A stretch of 64,000 nt of DNA from Tuctoria greenei (Eukaryota > Streptophyta > Magnoliopsida > Poales > Poaceae). The stretch covers positions 7,461,644 through 7,525,643 of the forward strand of contig JAYESD010000007.1 of the NCBI GenBank assembly GCA_036927565.1, given 5' to 3'. A program made the translations under genes and the position numbers. The notes under the pieces were generated by a model that saw only the letters and a list, made by a program, of their open reading frames with translations, did no database searches and had not been told where the DNA came from. This document shows, in pieces, positions 34,035 through 46,700 of this stretch; the stretch's first letter is position 1; every line of letters starts with the position of its first letter.

Positions 34035-37000
34035 GTGTTTGCCTGGCAACCGTCACAAATGCCTGGGATCCCCAGGGAAGTGATTGAGCACAATCTGAAG
34101 ATCTACCCTGATGCCCGACCTGTGCACCAGAAGCCTCGGAAGCAATCTGTAGAGCGACATAACTTCATTCGACAAGAAGTGAAGAAGTTGCTCGAAGCTG
34201 GATTCATCCGAGAAGTCTTCCATCCAAAATGGCTGGCAAACCCAATCGTTGTGCCCAAGGCCGGTGGGAAGCTTCAGATGTGTATCGACTACACAACACT
34301 AAATAAGGCATGTCCAAAAGATCCATTCCCACTACCTAGAATAGATCAGATAGTGGATTCCACCCCCGGGTGTGAATTACTGTGTTTCCTAGACGCAGAT
34401 TCTGGGTATCATCAAATCAGAATGTCTAGGGAAGATGAAGAGCATACCTCTTTCATCACAGTAGATGGATTGTACTGTTATACATCCATGCCATTTGGTC
34501 TCAAGAATGCAGCTTCAACCTTTGTACGAGCTATGTACAAAACCTTTGAAGACCTTATTAGAGACATAGTGGAAGTGTACGTTGATGACATCGTGGTCAA
34601 GATCAAGAACAAGGAGTCACTTCTTGACACCTTACAGGCTGTCTTCGACAAGCTGCGGGTCACCTGCACAAAGCTAAACCCACACAAGTGTGTCTTCGGG
34701 GTTAGCTCCGGAAAACTTCTTGGTTTCCTGGTAAGTCACCGGGGCATAGAAGCTAATCCGGCGAAGATCAAGGCCATTGAAGACATGCAGCCACTAGCCC
34801 GCATCAAAGATGTCCAAAAGCTAACTGGATGTCTAGCAGCCCTCAACCGGTTTATTTCAAGACTGGCGGAACGAGCACTCCCCTTCTTCAAGCTATTGAG
34901 GAAGTCCGGACCATTCCAATGGTCTGAAGAAGCAGAAAAGGCATTCCAGGAGCTAAAAACAGTTCCTCACCACCCTACCAACTCTGGTAGCTCCGAACCC
35001 TGGTGAGCCTTTGTTGCTTTACATTTCAGCCACCGACGAAGTCGTCAGTATGGTCCTGGTTGCGGAGAGACCAGAACTACCCCATACTCAGGGATCCAGA
35101 CCCCTTCGGGAGGGTCCGGAGGTTCCTGAAAGCGAGTCTGGGTCCCAGCTCCCAGATTCAAATCCACAAGAAGCTACTTCAGAAGACCCAGACCCCTCCG
35201 GGAGGGTCCAGGTTGCTTCTAAAGAAGCTCTGGGTTCCTCCAATCAGGACCCGAAAGTCCCCGAAGAAAATCCAGATCCCTCCGGGAGGATCCGGGTCAG
35301 TGGAGAGGAAGCTCTGGGCCCCTCCGGGAGGGTCCGGACCATTCAACGCCCGGTGTACTTCATCAGTGAAGTACTACATGATGCCAAGACTTGATACCTA
35401 GAGGTGCATAAGCTGCTCTATGCAGTTCTTATCGCCTCTAGGAAGCTTCGCCATTATTTCCAAGCTCACAAGATCTCAGTGGTGACTTCTTACCCACTTC
35501 GAGCAATCTTGCATAATCCCAACTCAACTGGGAATATTGCAAAGTGGGCAGCGGAATTGATCGAATTCGATCTTGAATTCATTCTAAGGCAAGCAATCAA
35601 GAGTCAAGCATTGACAGACTTCGTGGCGGAATGGACTCCCTCTCCATCAAACCCTGGGGGCCCCAGTGAGCAGAAGCCAGAACACGAAGCTCCGGTCTTC
35701 ACCGAGCCTCATTGGACCCTCTACTTCGACGGCTCCATGCAAAAGCAGGGGGCCAGAGCTGGAATCCTTCTCCTTGCCCCAACCGGGGAGAAGGTAAAAT
35801 ACATGGTACACCTTGACTTTAAGGCGACCAACAACATGGCGGAGTACGAAGCACTCATCTACGGACTAAAGGTGGCACTGTCATACGGTGTTAAGCAACT
35901 GCTGGTCAAGGGAGATTTGCATCTCATCATTAAGCAAGTGAAGGGTGAATACTCCTGCAACAATCTCCAGCTAGTTGCTTACCTCCTTGAAGTCCAGAGG
36001 CTTCAGAAGGACTTCGAAGTCCTAGATCTATAACATGTCCAGCGTGCCCACAACGCTGAAGCCGACGAACTCTCGACGAAAGTGTCAACCGGAGCTCCGG
36101 CTCCTGACGGAACTTTTGTCCAGAGGTTGTCAAAACCCACAGCTCAGCCTGCCGAACTGAGCGAAGGGGGCGAGATCAGCATCCCGAAGCTGACGGTCCC
36201 GATGGCCCTGTTACCATGGCAGCCATCAAGGGTCGTAGGTGCTGCCGGAAGATCCGAGCAACCCAGCACGCAAGACTCAAATGCTCAAGTTAGTTCCGAT
36301 GCATGGATCTCGGAGATCCGGAACTACTTGAAAGACAATATCCTTCCTGACGATGATGTGTCCGCTGACCGGGTAGTCAGATTGGCTAAAAGATACACGT
36401 TGGTAGAAGGGGATCTCTACCGACGCGGTGCCAACATCATCCTAATGCGGTGCATCACAAGGGAAGAAGGCTGCGAGCTCCTCGCAGAATTCCATGGAGG
36501 CGAGTGTGGGAACCACGCGTCTTCCCGCACGCTGGTTGGTAAAGCCTTTCAGCATGGCTTCTACTGGCCTACAGCACTCCAGGATGCAACTGAGCTGGTG
36601 AAGAAATGCAAAGCATGTCAATTTCATGTAAAGCAAATTCACACACTGGCTCAGCCCCTACAAATGATACCTCCTACATGACCCTTCGCTGTGTGGGGGA
36701 TGGACATCTTGGGACCTTTCCCAAGAGCCGTCGGAGGTTACAAGTTCCTGTACGTCGCCATTGACAAGTTCACCAAGTGGCCGGAAGCAACTCCAGTTGT
36801 GACAATCAACAAGCAATCTACTATCAACTTTTTGCAGTCCATTGTATGCAGATTTGGAGTCCCAAACAAAATCATCACTGACAATGGGACCCAATTCACA
36901 AGCTCTGCATTTCAAGGATATTGCGAAGACCTCGGCATTCAAGTTTGCTACGCCTCCGTAGCTCACCCAGCAAGCAATGGCCAAGCCGAGAGAGCAAATG

Positions 37001-37539
37001 CTGAAATCCTTAAAGAACTCAAAACGCGCACCTATGAGCGCTTGAAAAAACATGGTGCCAACTGGATTGAAGAGATTTCGCCCACTCTTTGGGCCAACAG
37101 GACAACTCCAAACCGGTCAACTGGAGAGACACCCTTCTTCCTGGTGTATGGAGCTAAAGCAATCCTTCCTCTAGAAATCACCTTGGGGTCACTCCGGGTC
37201 CGGACCTTCGACGAAGCCACGCAGGACCAGCTCTGGCGTGAATACCTAGACCTCCTGGAGGAGGGAAGGTGCCAAGCAGCTGTTCGGAATGCCTGATACC
37301 GCCAAGCCCTTCGGCGCTATCATCAGCGGCATGTACAAAACCGACAGCTCGAGGAAGGCGACCTGGTGCTACGGAGAATACAATCCAGTGAAGGGTTAAA
37401 CAAACTCCGCCCCAGCTGGGAGGGACCCTTCCGAGTGATTAAAGTATCCCGTCCCGGGAGCATTCGCTTGGCTACCGAGGATGGGACACCACTCCCAAAT
37501 CCTTGGAACATTGAGCACCTCCGTAAGTTCTACACTTAA
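34035..37539 (+). pseudogene. Inner Tat pol: RT, two RNase H domains, integrase, broken
   Basis: RT at 34035-35000 has FLDADSGYHQIRM, MPFGLKNAASTF and YVDDIVVK. An indel near 34965 shifts the frame into the first (gypsy) RNase H, which holds a roughly 90-residue Pro/Ser/Gly-rich insert (35080-35346) before RPVYFISEVLHDAKT. A second RNase H-like domain (HWTLYFDGSM, TNNMAEYEAL) follows; the paired domains mark the Tat lineage. Integrase has a zinc-binding end (GNHASSR, KKCKACQFH), then a TGA near 36679, then the core with all three acidic residues (GMDILGPF, ITDNGTQF, ERANAEILKE), another TGA at 37294 and the tail to a TAA at 37537-37539. Confidence 0.87.
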
Positions 37540-38269
37540 TATCACGGAGGTGAGTCTTCAGTAACTTGAGGTGTATGTTATAGAGTCATTGTACAGAGTC
37601 GGGTAGTTCCTCCGGGAGAACACCCGGACCTTTCCCGGAAGGTCCGCAAAGTTCATGCAACACTTGTCACAGTCTCAGGACTAAAAGTGTGGATAGCTAC
37701 CCTGGGTCAAACGAGAAATAAAACACGCTTAGCCTGGTTCTGTACCCTAAGAGTGTATTTGTTTCCCCTGTACCCCGGACCTATAATGAAAGACATCTTC
37801 ATGTGAAACAGACTCCACGTGCATTTATTTTGTACAGGCTCAACATTTTTTATTTTTCTCTTTCTTTTCTATAACAAAGACATGCAATTCTTAAGGAATT
37901 TTAGTTCGACCGGTTCATATACGATTTGAGTTGTATTGTCGACTCTTTTGGATTCAAATATTGTTCATGGCCCACTCGCATGAATGCCGCCAAGCCAATC
38001 TAGGGCCGGAGTGTGCTATCGGATTAGCCTGGTCAAGCACCCTAAGTACGCCACTCTACCTACACCCCGGCAAGCCGAAGTAAGGCGGGTCCAAGTACAA
38101 TTGGATCTGGAAGTAAAGACAATGCATTCGATTGTATTTAGAATCACGTTGGACCTAAAATTTTCTTGAGAATCGTAAGTCGCGACAAAGTTATAGGCAG
38201 GAAACGAATTTTACTATTTTTCTTGGCTTCAGTGTGCAGGAAAAATAAAATCTACGTTGATGGAGAAAA

Positions 38270-38551
38270 GTCGGAGCTAACAAAGCTCCGACTACCCTAG
38301 GTGTCTTGTAATCGATGTTACGCATTGAAAACGAGCATCACCGGAGCAATCAAGCTCCGGTAGAGCTTGGGAGGCCAGCCGTCGACGCTAAATAAAAGAT
38401 AGTGAAAAGACCCCGCAAACGGAGTCTGCTGCCAACAAACTAAGTATTGGTAAAGGTCACTGCCGGAGCTACTAAGCTCCGACACCCCGGAGGTCTAACT
38501 GTCGATGCTCTACGCGTTGACAGGAACTACTGCCGGAACTACTAAGCTCCG
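38270..38551 (+). repeat. Hairpin array in the inner Tat 3' non-coding region
   Basis: Four inverted repeats: 38270-38292 (9-bp arms, 5-nt loop), 38341-38360 (7-bp arms), 38464-38481 (7-bp arms) and an imperfect one near 38534-38551. All contain GGAGCT...AGCTCC. They alternate with repeated words like GTCGATGCTCTACGCGTTGA. The outer copy has the matching set at 42765-43045. Confidence 0.8.
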
Positions 38552-38820
38552 ACAACCTCAGGGGGCCTTCACTATCGAAGACTTTGGACCTACAATCTAC
38601 AAGTTCGGAGCAAATAAGTCTTCAACAAAACACAATATCCTCTTGGTACATGTTCACAATCAAATTGTGTACATCTACCAGGGGGCCAAGTAAAGACAAA
38701 AGTGTTGAAGACAAAAAGTGAAATTCACAAAAATTTGGGGATTTCATTCATCTGGAGACAAGGGATTACAATTTTGAGGAAGAAGAAGAGAAAATACAAG
38801 TGAGAACTACAGAGATGGTC

Positions 38821-41800
38821 CTAGACCCTATGGAAGAATTGGGCGACCTTCTGGGCAACCTCCGATGCGTTGGCTCGGGTAGCTTCGCCTTCTCCTTCAA
38901 CGGGACCTTCAAGCACCGGGTCCAGAGGAAATTGGGAGTTCCGGCTGGTGTAGCACGTCAGCACATATTTTGCGACGTTCTTCGCCAAGGATTGCCCCTC
39001 AACCTCCAATTGGTCCATGATGACATCGCCCACCTTGGAGAGTTTGCTGCCTGCTGAGCTCAATGCCTGCAACGCCAGGTCCGACTCCGGCTTCGGATCA
39101 TCCGGGCGCACGGGGCTAAAGCCCATCGGTGTCAGCGCGTCGTTAGCCTTGCCCAGGGTCCGCAGTTCTCAAGCCCTTTATTTCTTCCAAGGATCTCCTG
39201 GCCACCACCAGTTCAGAATTCTCGCGAGCGAGGCGCTCAACTTCTTTGGCGTTTTGCTGAATCTTTTCAGCAACCCGCTTTTCGAGTTTTCCGAGCTCCT
39301 CCTCCCGGAGGTGGATCTTGTTCCGGCGGTCGACCAGGTCCTTCTCACTGCCCCTCACTTTCTTATCCCTAGCAGCAAGGGCACACTCTTGCTCGTAGAG
39401 TTCCTGCCCTCGCACCTAGGCCTTCTCCTCCTCCTCAGTGCAACGCTCTTCCAATTTCTTGGCGCGCTCCTCGAGGCCCTTGTCAGCCAGAGCCACCTTC
39501 TCGGTGAGCTCCTCCTCCCTCCTCAGGACGTCATCCCGCAGCTCTAGGAGTTTCTGCTCTTCATCTTCGAGCTATTTCTCCCTCTCCTCAAGTGCCTCTC
39601 GGCGCTTGATGAGTGTAGTGTTAATGGCCTCAAGCCTTTCTTGGCGTTCATCGACCGCACTGTTAGCTGCTTTGGTCTGCTCGTAAATCTCCCGGGATTG
39701 AGCGTCAAGGGCACGAGTCATACTCTCCCTGTCATACAGTAACTTACCCAAGTATTCCAAGCGGACCTTCTCCCGCTTGATCCACTCCTTGTCATCTGCT
39801 AGCCTTGACTGCGCCAGCTTGGTCTCGAAGTAGAGCCGGTTACACCACCGCCTAAGGGTTTGGCGCTCCTCTTCAAGAGCCTTGCTGTCGTGGAAGAAGG
39901 CTAGTTGAACTTGATGCAGACTGGAACAAGCGTTGTCAATAGACAACGACAACGGGATAGGTTCCGGACCTGCTGGGGTTTTCTCCGCTGGTTCCAGCGG
40001 GTTTTCAAATACAAAAATTGGGTCCCACTCCACAAGAGTGGTCCCCTGGGTCTCCATGGCACTAGGGCCGTCCTCCGGGATGACCTCAGTCGCCATCGAG
40101 GAAGGCCCCGCCGCCAGGTCTTCATTCACCCCGTCAGGCAGGGGGCCAGTGACTTCACCAGCGCACTCCGGCTCAGCCGCGGGTACCTCTGACGTCGTCA
40201 CTTCCGGAGCAGGGGCCGCTTCTGGCTCCGGTCGGGGCACCTCCTTCGATGGGGGCTCGAGCTCCAACGCCTCTGCAAAAACCGGCTCGGGAGCCGGAAG
40301 ATCTTCATCATCAACCGGCCCCGAGGCCGGAGCTCCAACAACGACCGGCTCTACGGTCGGTGCTTCTGAGGAAGCCGGCCCAACCACCAGAACTTCCTCA
40401 ACATCTGGCGCGCACGCCGGGACTTCAATCACCTCCGGCTCAACCGCCGGAGCTTCGACAATTTCCGGCTCTGGGGTCGGAATTACTGCTTCCTCCGGCT
40501 CAACAGTCGGAGCTTCCATCATCTCAGCACCAGGACCCGGAGCTTCACCCTCTGGGACAGGTGCCGCTGGCGCATCTTCTCTCCCGCAGTTTGGCGCTAC
40601 CACGGGAGTCTCTGGGGATGAATCGAGGTCCATGACCACGACAGGTGGCACCGGAGCTGTCGCAGCTTCAGCCACCACTTGGGGCAGCACCGGGACAGGA
40701 GCAGAAGCCCCAGCCCTCACAGCTTCAGCTGCTGTGGCTGAGGGTGGAGCCTCACTCCTCTTCTTGGAAACGTTGCAGATGATGGATGAAGAAACTTAAA
40801 AAATAGTTACTACAACTAAACAACTGTCCAAGGTAAAGATTAAAAATTACCTTGGGAGACTTCCGCACCAGCTTGCGCGGAACCTCTTTCCCGGGCGTTC
40901 TGGGCTGGTCATAGCCGCCGCCGGCGTGGAAGCTCCGGAAGGCCCCCCCGGAACACGTTGCAGCCACGGGCATTTCCCTGGTCGAGGCTCCCCTTGATCG
41001 GGAAGAACCTCCGGACCTAGAGGCCTCAACCGGCCCTGGTACTGGAGTCGCATGCCCGAAGCTAGCACCCTGGGAGGACCCCGCTGCGGGTACAGCCGCC
41101 GCGGTTGCAGAAGACCTCCCCCTCCGGGGAGAAGGAGCCGATGCAGAGGTGGCAAGCCTGACGGACCTTCCGTCGGCGTGCTGCAGCTTCCTCTTTCGGC
41201 TCAAGGGTTCGTCCGCCGGCTCCTTGCCCTTGCTGACGACCTCGACCCTTGGCTTCGGGGCAGGGTCGGAGCCACCTTCGGACACTCCAGGGATCGCCAC
41301 CCTGGTGGTTGATCTTCTCTCGACGACACTAAGGTCGTCGAGCATGGGCATATTCCGTTGGGGCTCCCTACTGAACTCTACTTCCACGTTCAGAGGAAGA
41401 AAAGCTGATGGCGGAGTCAAGTCGTCACCCTCGACGTTGATGCCGTGCTGGAACTTCTTGAGGTGGAACTCCAAGGTTGTCCCCACCATGTTGGACTTCA
41501 GCCCGGTCTCAACCCGGTCGTCGTCCATCACGCTGTTGAGGGCCCAAGTGAGTTTTTCTCTCCTCTTCAGCGGTGCCCACCTGTTGACCAGGAAGTTACA
41601 AAACACTGCATGAGGAGTTAATCCTCCCTCCACGCACTGGCGGATCCTGGTCAGAACGGGGTTGAAGGCGTCCGCCAACACCAGAGCTTCACTCTAGCTC
41701 ATCGTGTCAATGTTGGGGAGGCCTTCGGGCAGCTCCAGCCTCTCGTGCTCCTCCACCCGGATGACTATCCAGTCCTTCTTCCAGTCATCCCACTTCCCAG
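38821..41800 (-). pseudogene. Antisense gene of the inner Tat element (Transposase_28-like), broken
   Basis: On the minus strand it enters at the junction 41800 with GKWDDWKKDWIVIRVEEHE and continues through FNPVLTRIRQCVEGG, NRWAPLKRREKL and a basic Ser/Gly-rich stretch. One intron (about 40766-40850, GT...AG) is visible. The second exon encodes acidic repeats of the EAPTVEPVVVGAP kind, a coiled coil (KREKVRLEYLGKLLYDRE) and a C-terminal helix block with KYVLTCYTSRN, ending at 38821. Stops near 39571, 39416 and 39127-39142 break it, as does a TAG near 41698. The intron shows it was transcribed and spliced opposite to gag-pol. Function unknown. Confidence 0.78.
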
Positions 41801-41852
41801 TCCTTCTTCCAGTCGTTTCCCTCTGGGAAGTGGGATGACTGGAAGAAGGACT
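41771..41852. other. Centre of the Tat inverted repeat (palindrome junction)
   Basis: The left arm ends CTTCCCAG at 41800 and the right arm begins with its complement CTGGGAAG at 41823, leaving a 22-bp spacer. The word AGTCCTTCTTCCAGTC occurs at 41771-41786 and again at 41799-41814, partly in the spacer, and once inverted in the right arm (41837-41852). The two antisense genes meet here head to head at the same codons. Confidence 0.85.
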
Positions 41853-42757
41853 GGATAGTCATCCGGGTGGAGGAGCACGAGAGGCTAGAGCTGCTCGAAG
41901 GCCTCCCCAACATTGACACGATGATCTGGAGTGAAGCTCCGGTGTTGGCGGACGCCTTCAACCCCGTTCTGACCAGGATCCGCCAATGCGTGGAGGGAGG
42001 ATTAACTCCTCAGACGGTGTTTTGCAACTTCCTAGTCAACAGGTGGGCACCGCTGAAGAGGAGAGAAAAACTCGCTTGGGCCCTCAACAGCGTGATGGAC
42101 GACGACCGGGTCGAGACCGGGCTGAAGTCCAACATGGTGGGGACAACCTTGGAGTTCCACCTCAAGAAGCCAGCACGGCAAAGACGTCGAGGGTGACGAC
42201 TTGACTCCGCCATCAACTTTTCTTCCTCTGAACGTGGAAATTGAGTTCAGTAGGGAGCTCCGGTGGAAGATGCCCGTGCTTGACGACCTTGGTGTCGTCG
42301 AGAGAAGATCAACCACCAGGGTGGCGATCCCTGGAGTGTCCCATGGTGGCTCCGACCCTGCCCCGAAGCCAAGGGTCGAGGTCGTCGGCAAGGGCAAGGA
42401 GCCGGCGGATGAACCTTTGAGCCGGAAGAGGAAGCTGCAGCATGCCAATGGAAGGTCCATCAGGCCTGCCACCTCTGCATCGGGTCCTTCTCCCCGGAGG
42501 GGGAGGTCTTCTGCAACCGCGGCGAGTGTACCCGCAATGGGGTCCTCCCGGGGAGCTAGCTCCGGGCATGCGACTCCAGCACCAGGGCCGGTTGAGGCCT
42601 CTAGGTCCGGAGGTTCTTCTCGATCGAGGGGGGCCTCGACTAGGGAAACGCCCGTGGCTGCAACGAGTTGCGGGGGGCCTTCCGGAGCTTCCACGCCGGT
42701 GGCGGCTATGACCAGCCCGGAACGCCCGAGAAGCTCCGACATAGTGAAGGCCCCCTG
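41823..42757 (+). pseudogene. Antisense gene of the outer Tat element, second part
   Basis: It continues the gene begun at 30261. It opens with the same words as the inner copy (KWDDWKKDWIVIRVEEHE) and runs to NSVMDDDRVETGLKSNMVG; a frameshift near 42170-42200 leads to the basic Ser/Gly-rich region (DEPLSRKRKLQHANGRS). After SERPRSSDI the gene stops abruptly and the sequence jumps to the 3' non-coding hairpins, missing about 2.3 kb present in the inner copy: the intron, acidic repeats and coiled coil. Confidence 0.78.
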
Positions 42758-43776
42758 AGGTTTTTGGAGCTTAGTAGTTCCGGCAGTAGTTCTTATCAAC
42801 GCGTAGAGCATCGACAGTTAGACCTCCGGGGTGTCGGAGCTTAGTAGCTCCGGCAGTGACCTTTGCCAACACATAGTTTGTTGGCAGCAGACTCCGTTTG
42901 TGGGGTCTTCTCACCATCTTTTATTTAGCGTCGACGGTTGGCCCCCCTAGCTCTACCGGAGCTTGATTGCTCCGGTGATGCTCCTTTTCAATGCGTAACA
43001 TCGATTACAAGCCACCTAGGGGAGTCGGAGCTTTGTTAGCTCCGGCTTTTCTCCATCAACGTAGATTTTATTTTTCCCGCACAATGAAGCCAAGAAAATT
43101 AGTAAAATTCGTTTCCTGCCTATAACTTCGTCGCGGCTTACGATTCTCAAGAAAATTTTAGGTCCAACGCGATTCTAAATACAATCGAATGCATTGTATT
43201 TACTTCCAGATCCAATTGTACTTGGACCCGCCTTACTTCGGCATGCCGGGGTGTAGGTAGAGTGGCGTACTTAGGGTGCTTGACCAGGCTAAGCCGATAG
43301 CACACTCCGGCCCTAGATTGGCTTGGCGGCATTTAGGCGAGTGGGCCATGAACAATATTTGAATCCAAAAGAGTCGACAATACAACTCGAATCGTATATG
43401 AACTGGTCGAACTACAATTCCTTAAGAATTGCACGTCTTTGTTATAGACAAGAAAGAGAAAAATAAAAAATGTTGAGCCTGTACAAAATAAATGCACGTG
43501 GAGTCTGTTTCACATGAAGATGTCTTTCATTATAGGTCCGGGGTACAGGGGAAACAAGTACACTCTTAGGGTACGGAACCAGGCTAAGCGTGTTTTGTTT
43601 CTAGTTTGACCCAGGGTAGCTAGCCACACTTTTAGTCCTGAGACTGTGACAAGTGTTGCATGAACTTTGCGGACCTTCCGGGAAAGGTCCGGCTGTTCTC
43701 CCGGAGGAACTACCCGACTCTGTACAATGACTCTATAACATACACCTCAAGTTACTAAAGACTCACCTCCGTGATA
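42758..43776 (-). repeat. Outer Tat 3' non-coding region with hairpin array
   Basis: Mirror image of 37540-38580. The four hairpins built on GGAGCTTAGTAGCTCC-like words lie at about 42765-43045. The rest, up to the integrase stop, is non-coding and closely matches the inner copy. Confidence 0.75.
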
Positions 43777-46700
43777 TTAAGTGTAGAACTTACGGAGGTG
43801 CTCAATGTTCCAAGGATTTCGGAGAATTTGTTTAACCCTTCTCTGGATTGTATTCTCTGTAGCACCAGGTCGCCTTCCTCGAGCTGTCGGTTGTGTACAT
43901 GCCGCTGATGATAGCGCCGAAGGGCTTGGCGGTATCGGGCATTCCGAACAGCTGCTTGGCACCTTCCCTCCTCCAGGAGGTCTAGGTCTTCACGCCGGAG
44001 CTGGTCCTGCGTGGCTTCGTCAAAGGTCCGGACCCGGAGTGACCCCAAGGTGATTTCTGGAGGAAGGATTGCTTCAGCTCCATACACCAGGAAGAAGGGT
44101 GTCTCTCCAGTTGGCCGGTTTGGAGTTGTCCTGATAGCCCAGAGAGTGGGCGCAAGCTCTTCAATCCAGTTGGCACCATGTTTTTTCAAGCGCTCATAGG
44201 TGCGCGTTTTGAGTCCTTTAAGGATTTTAGCATTTGCTCTCTCGGCTTGGCCATTGCTTGCTGGGTGAGCTACGGAGGCGTAGCAAACTTGAATGCTGAG
44301 GTCTTCGCAATATCCTTGAAAAGCAGAGCTTGTGAATTAGGTCCCATTGTTAGTGATGATTTTGTTTGGGACTCCAAATCTGCATACAATGGACTGCAAA
44401 AAGTTGATAGCAGATTGCTTGTTGATTGTCACAACTGGAGTTGCTTCCGGCCACTTGGTGAACTTGTCAATGGCGACGTACAGGAACTTGTAACCTCCGA
44501 CGGCTCTTGGGAAAGGTCCCAAGATGTCCATCCCCCACACAGCGAAGGGCCATGTAGGAGGTATCATTTGTAGGGGCTGAGCCGGTGTGTGAATTTGCTT
44601 TGCATGCAATTGACATGCTTCGCATTTCTTCACCATCTCAGTTGCATCCTGCAGTGCTGTAGGCCAGTAGAAGCCATGCTGAAAGGCTTTACCAACCAGC
44701 GTGCAGGAAGACGTGTGGTTCCCACACTCGCCTCCATAGATTTCTGCGATTAGCTCGCAGCCTTCTCCCCTTGTGATGCACCGCATTAGGATGTCGTTGG
44801 CACCGCATCGGTAGAGATCCCCTTCTACCAACGTGTATCTTTTAGCCATCTGACTACCCGGTCAGTGGACACATCATCGTCAGGAAGGATGTTGTCTTTC
44901 AAGTAGTTCCGGATCTCCGAGATCCATGCATCAGAACTAACTTGAGCATTTGAGTCTTGCGTGCTAGGTTGCTCGGAGCTTCCGGCAGCACCTACGACCC
45001 TTGATGGCTGCCATGGTAACAGGGCCATCGGGACCGTCAGCTTCGGGATGCTGATCTCGCCCCCTTCGCTCAGTTCGACAGGCTGAGCTGTGGGTTTTGA
45101 CAACCTCCGGACAAAAGTTCCGTCAGGAGCCGGAGCTCCGATTGACGCTTTCGTCGAGAGTTCGTTGGCTTCAGTGTTGTGGGCACGCTGGACATGTTGG
45201 AGATCTAGGACTTCGAAGTCCTTCTGAAGCCTCTGGACTTCAAGGAGGTAAGCAACTAGCTGGAGATTGTTGCAGGAGCATTCACCCTTCACTTGCTTAA
45301 TGATGAGTTGCGAATCTCCCTTGACCAGCAGTTGCTTAACACCGTATGACAGTGCCACCTTTAGTCCGTAGATGAGTTCTTCGTACTCCGCCATGTTGTT
45401 GGTTGCCTTAAAGTCAAGGTGTACCATGTATTTTACCTTCTCCCCGGTTGGTGCAAGGAGAAGGATTCCAGCTCCGGCCCCCTGCTTTTGCATGGAACCG
45501 TCGAAGTAGAGGGTCCAATGAGGCTCGGTGAAGACCGGAGCTTCGTGTTCCGGCTTCTGCTCACTGGGGCCCCCGGGGTTTGATGGAGAGGGAGTCCATT
45601 CCGCCATGAAGTCTGCCAATGCTTGACTCTTGATTGCTTGCCTTGGAATGAATTCGAGATCGAATTCGGCCAATTCCGCTGCCCACTTTGCAATATTCCC
45701 AGTTGAGTTGGGATTATGCAAGATTGCTCGAAGTGGGTAAGAAGTCACCACTGAGATCTTGTGAGCTTGGAAATAATAGTGAAGCTTCCTAGAGGCGATA
45801 AGAACTGCATAGAGCAGCTTATGCACCTCTAGGTATCGAGTCTTGGCATCATGTAGTACTTCACTGATGAAGTACACCGGGCGCTGAATGGTCCGGACCC
45901 TCCCGGAGGGGCCCGGAGCTTCCTCTCCACTGACCCGGATCCTCCCGGAGGGATCCGGATTTTCTTCGGGGACTTCCGGGTCCTGACTAGAGGAACCCGG
46001 AGCTTCTTCAGAAGCGACCTGGACTCTCCCGGAGGGGTCTGGGTCTTCTGAAGTAGCTTCTTGTGGATTTGAATCTGGGAGCTGGGACCCAGACTCGCTT
46101 TCAGGAACCTCCAGACCCTCCCGAAGGGGTCTGGATCCCTGAGTATGGGGTAGTTCTGGTCTCTCCGCAACCAGGATCATACTGACGACTTCGTTAGTGG
46201 CTGAAATGTAAAGCAACAAAGGCTCACCAGGGTTCGGAGCTACCAGAGTTGGTAGGGTGGTGAGGAACTGTTTTAGCTCCTGGAACGCCTTTTCTGCTTC
46301 TTCAGACCATTGGAATGGTCCGGACTTCCTCAATAGCTTGAAGAAGGGGAGTGCCCGTTCCGCCAGTCTTGAAATAAACCGGCTGAGGGCTGCTAGACAT
46401 CCAGTTAGCTTTTGGACATCTTTGATGCGGGCTGGTGGCCGCATGTCTTCAATGGCCTTGATCTTCACCGGATTAGCTTCTATGTCCCGGTGACTTACCA
46501 GGAAACCAAGAAGTTTTTCGGAGCTAACCCCGAAGACACACTTGTCTGGGTTTAGCTTTGTGTGGGTGACCCGCAGCTTGTCGAAGACAGCCTGTAAGGT
46601 GTCAAGAATTGACTCCTTGTTCTTGATCTTGACCACGATGTCATCAACGTACTCTTCCACTATGTCTCTAATAAGGTCTTCAAAGGTTTTGTACATAGCT

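Larger units (their letters stand above)
30679..41800 (+). mobile_element. Inner Tat-lineage Ty3/gypsy element, 3' LTR lost
   Basis: It opens with a complete 5' LTR (30679-31537) and primer site, then gag, protease, RT, RNase H, second RNase H-like domain, integrase, a non-coding stretch with hairpins and an antisense gene. It stops at 41800 inside that gene; the gene's N-terminal part and the 3' LTR are missing, so no right-hand duplication exists. Protein identity with the outer element is roughly 90-95% by eye, so the two are separate copies of one family. Confidence 0.85.

Noticed and set aside
39933..40799. Long plus-strand frame of Ser/Gly/Thr repeats
   Set aside because: It is the reverse strand of the acidic Pro/Glu repeats of the antisense Tat gene, whose minus-strand reading has the domain and the intron.
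42032..42811. Long minus-strand frame
   Set aside because: It mirrors the plus-strand antisense-gene frame of the outer Tat element and matches no family.
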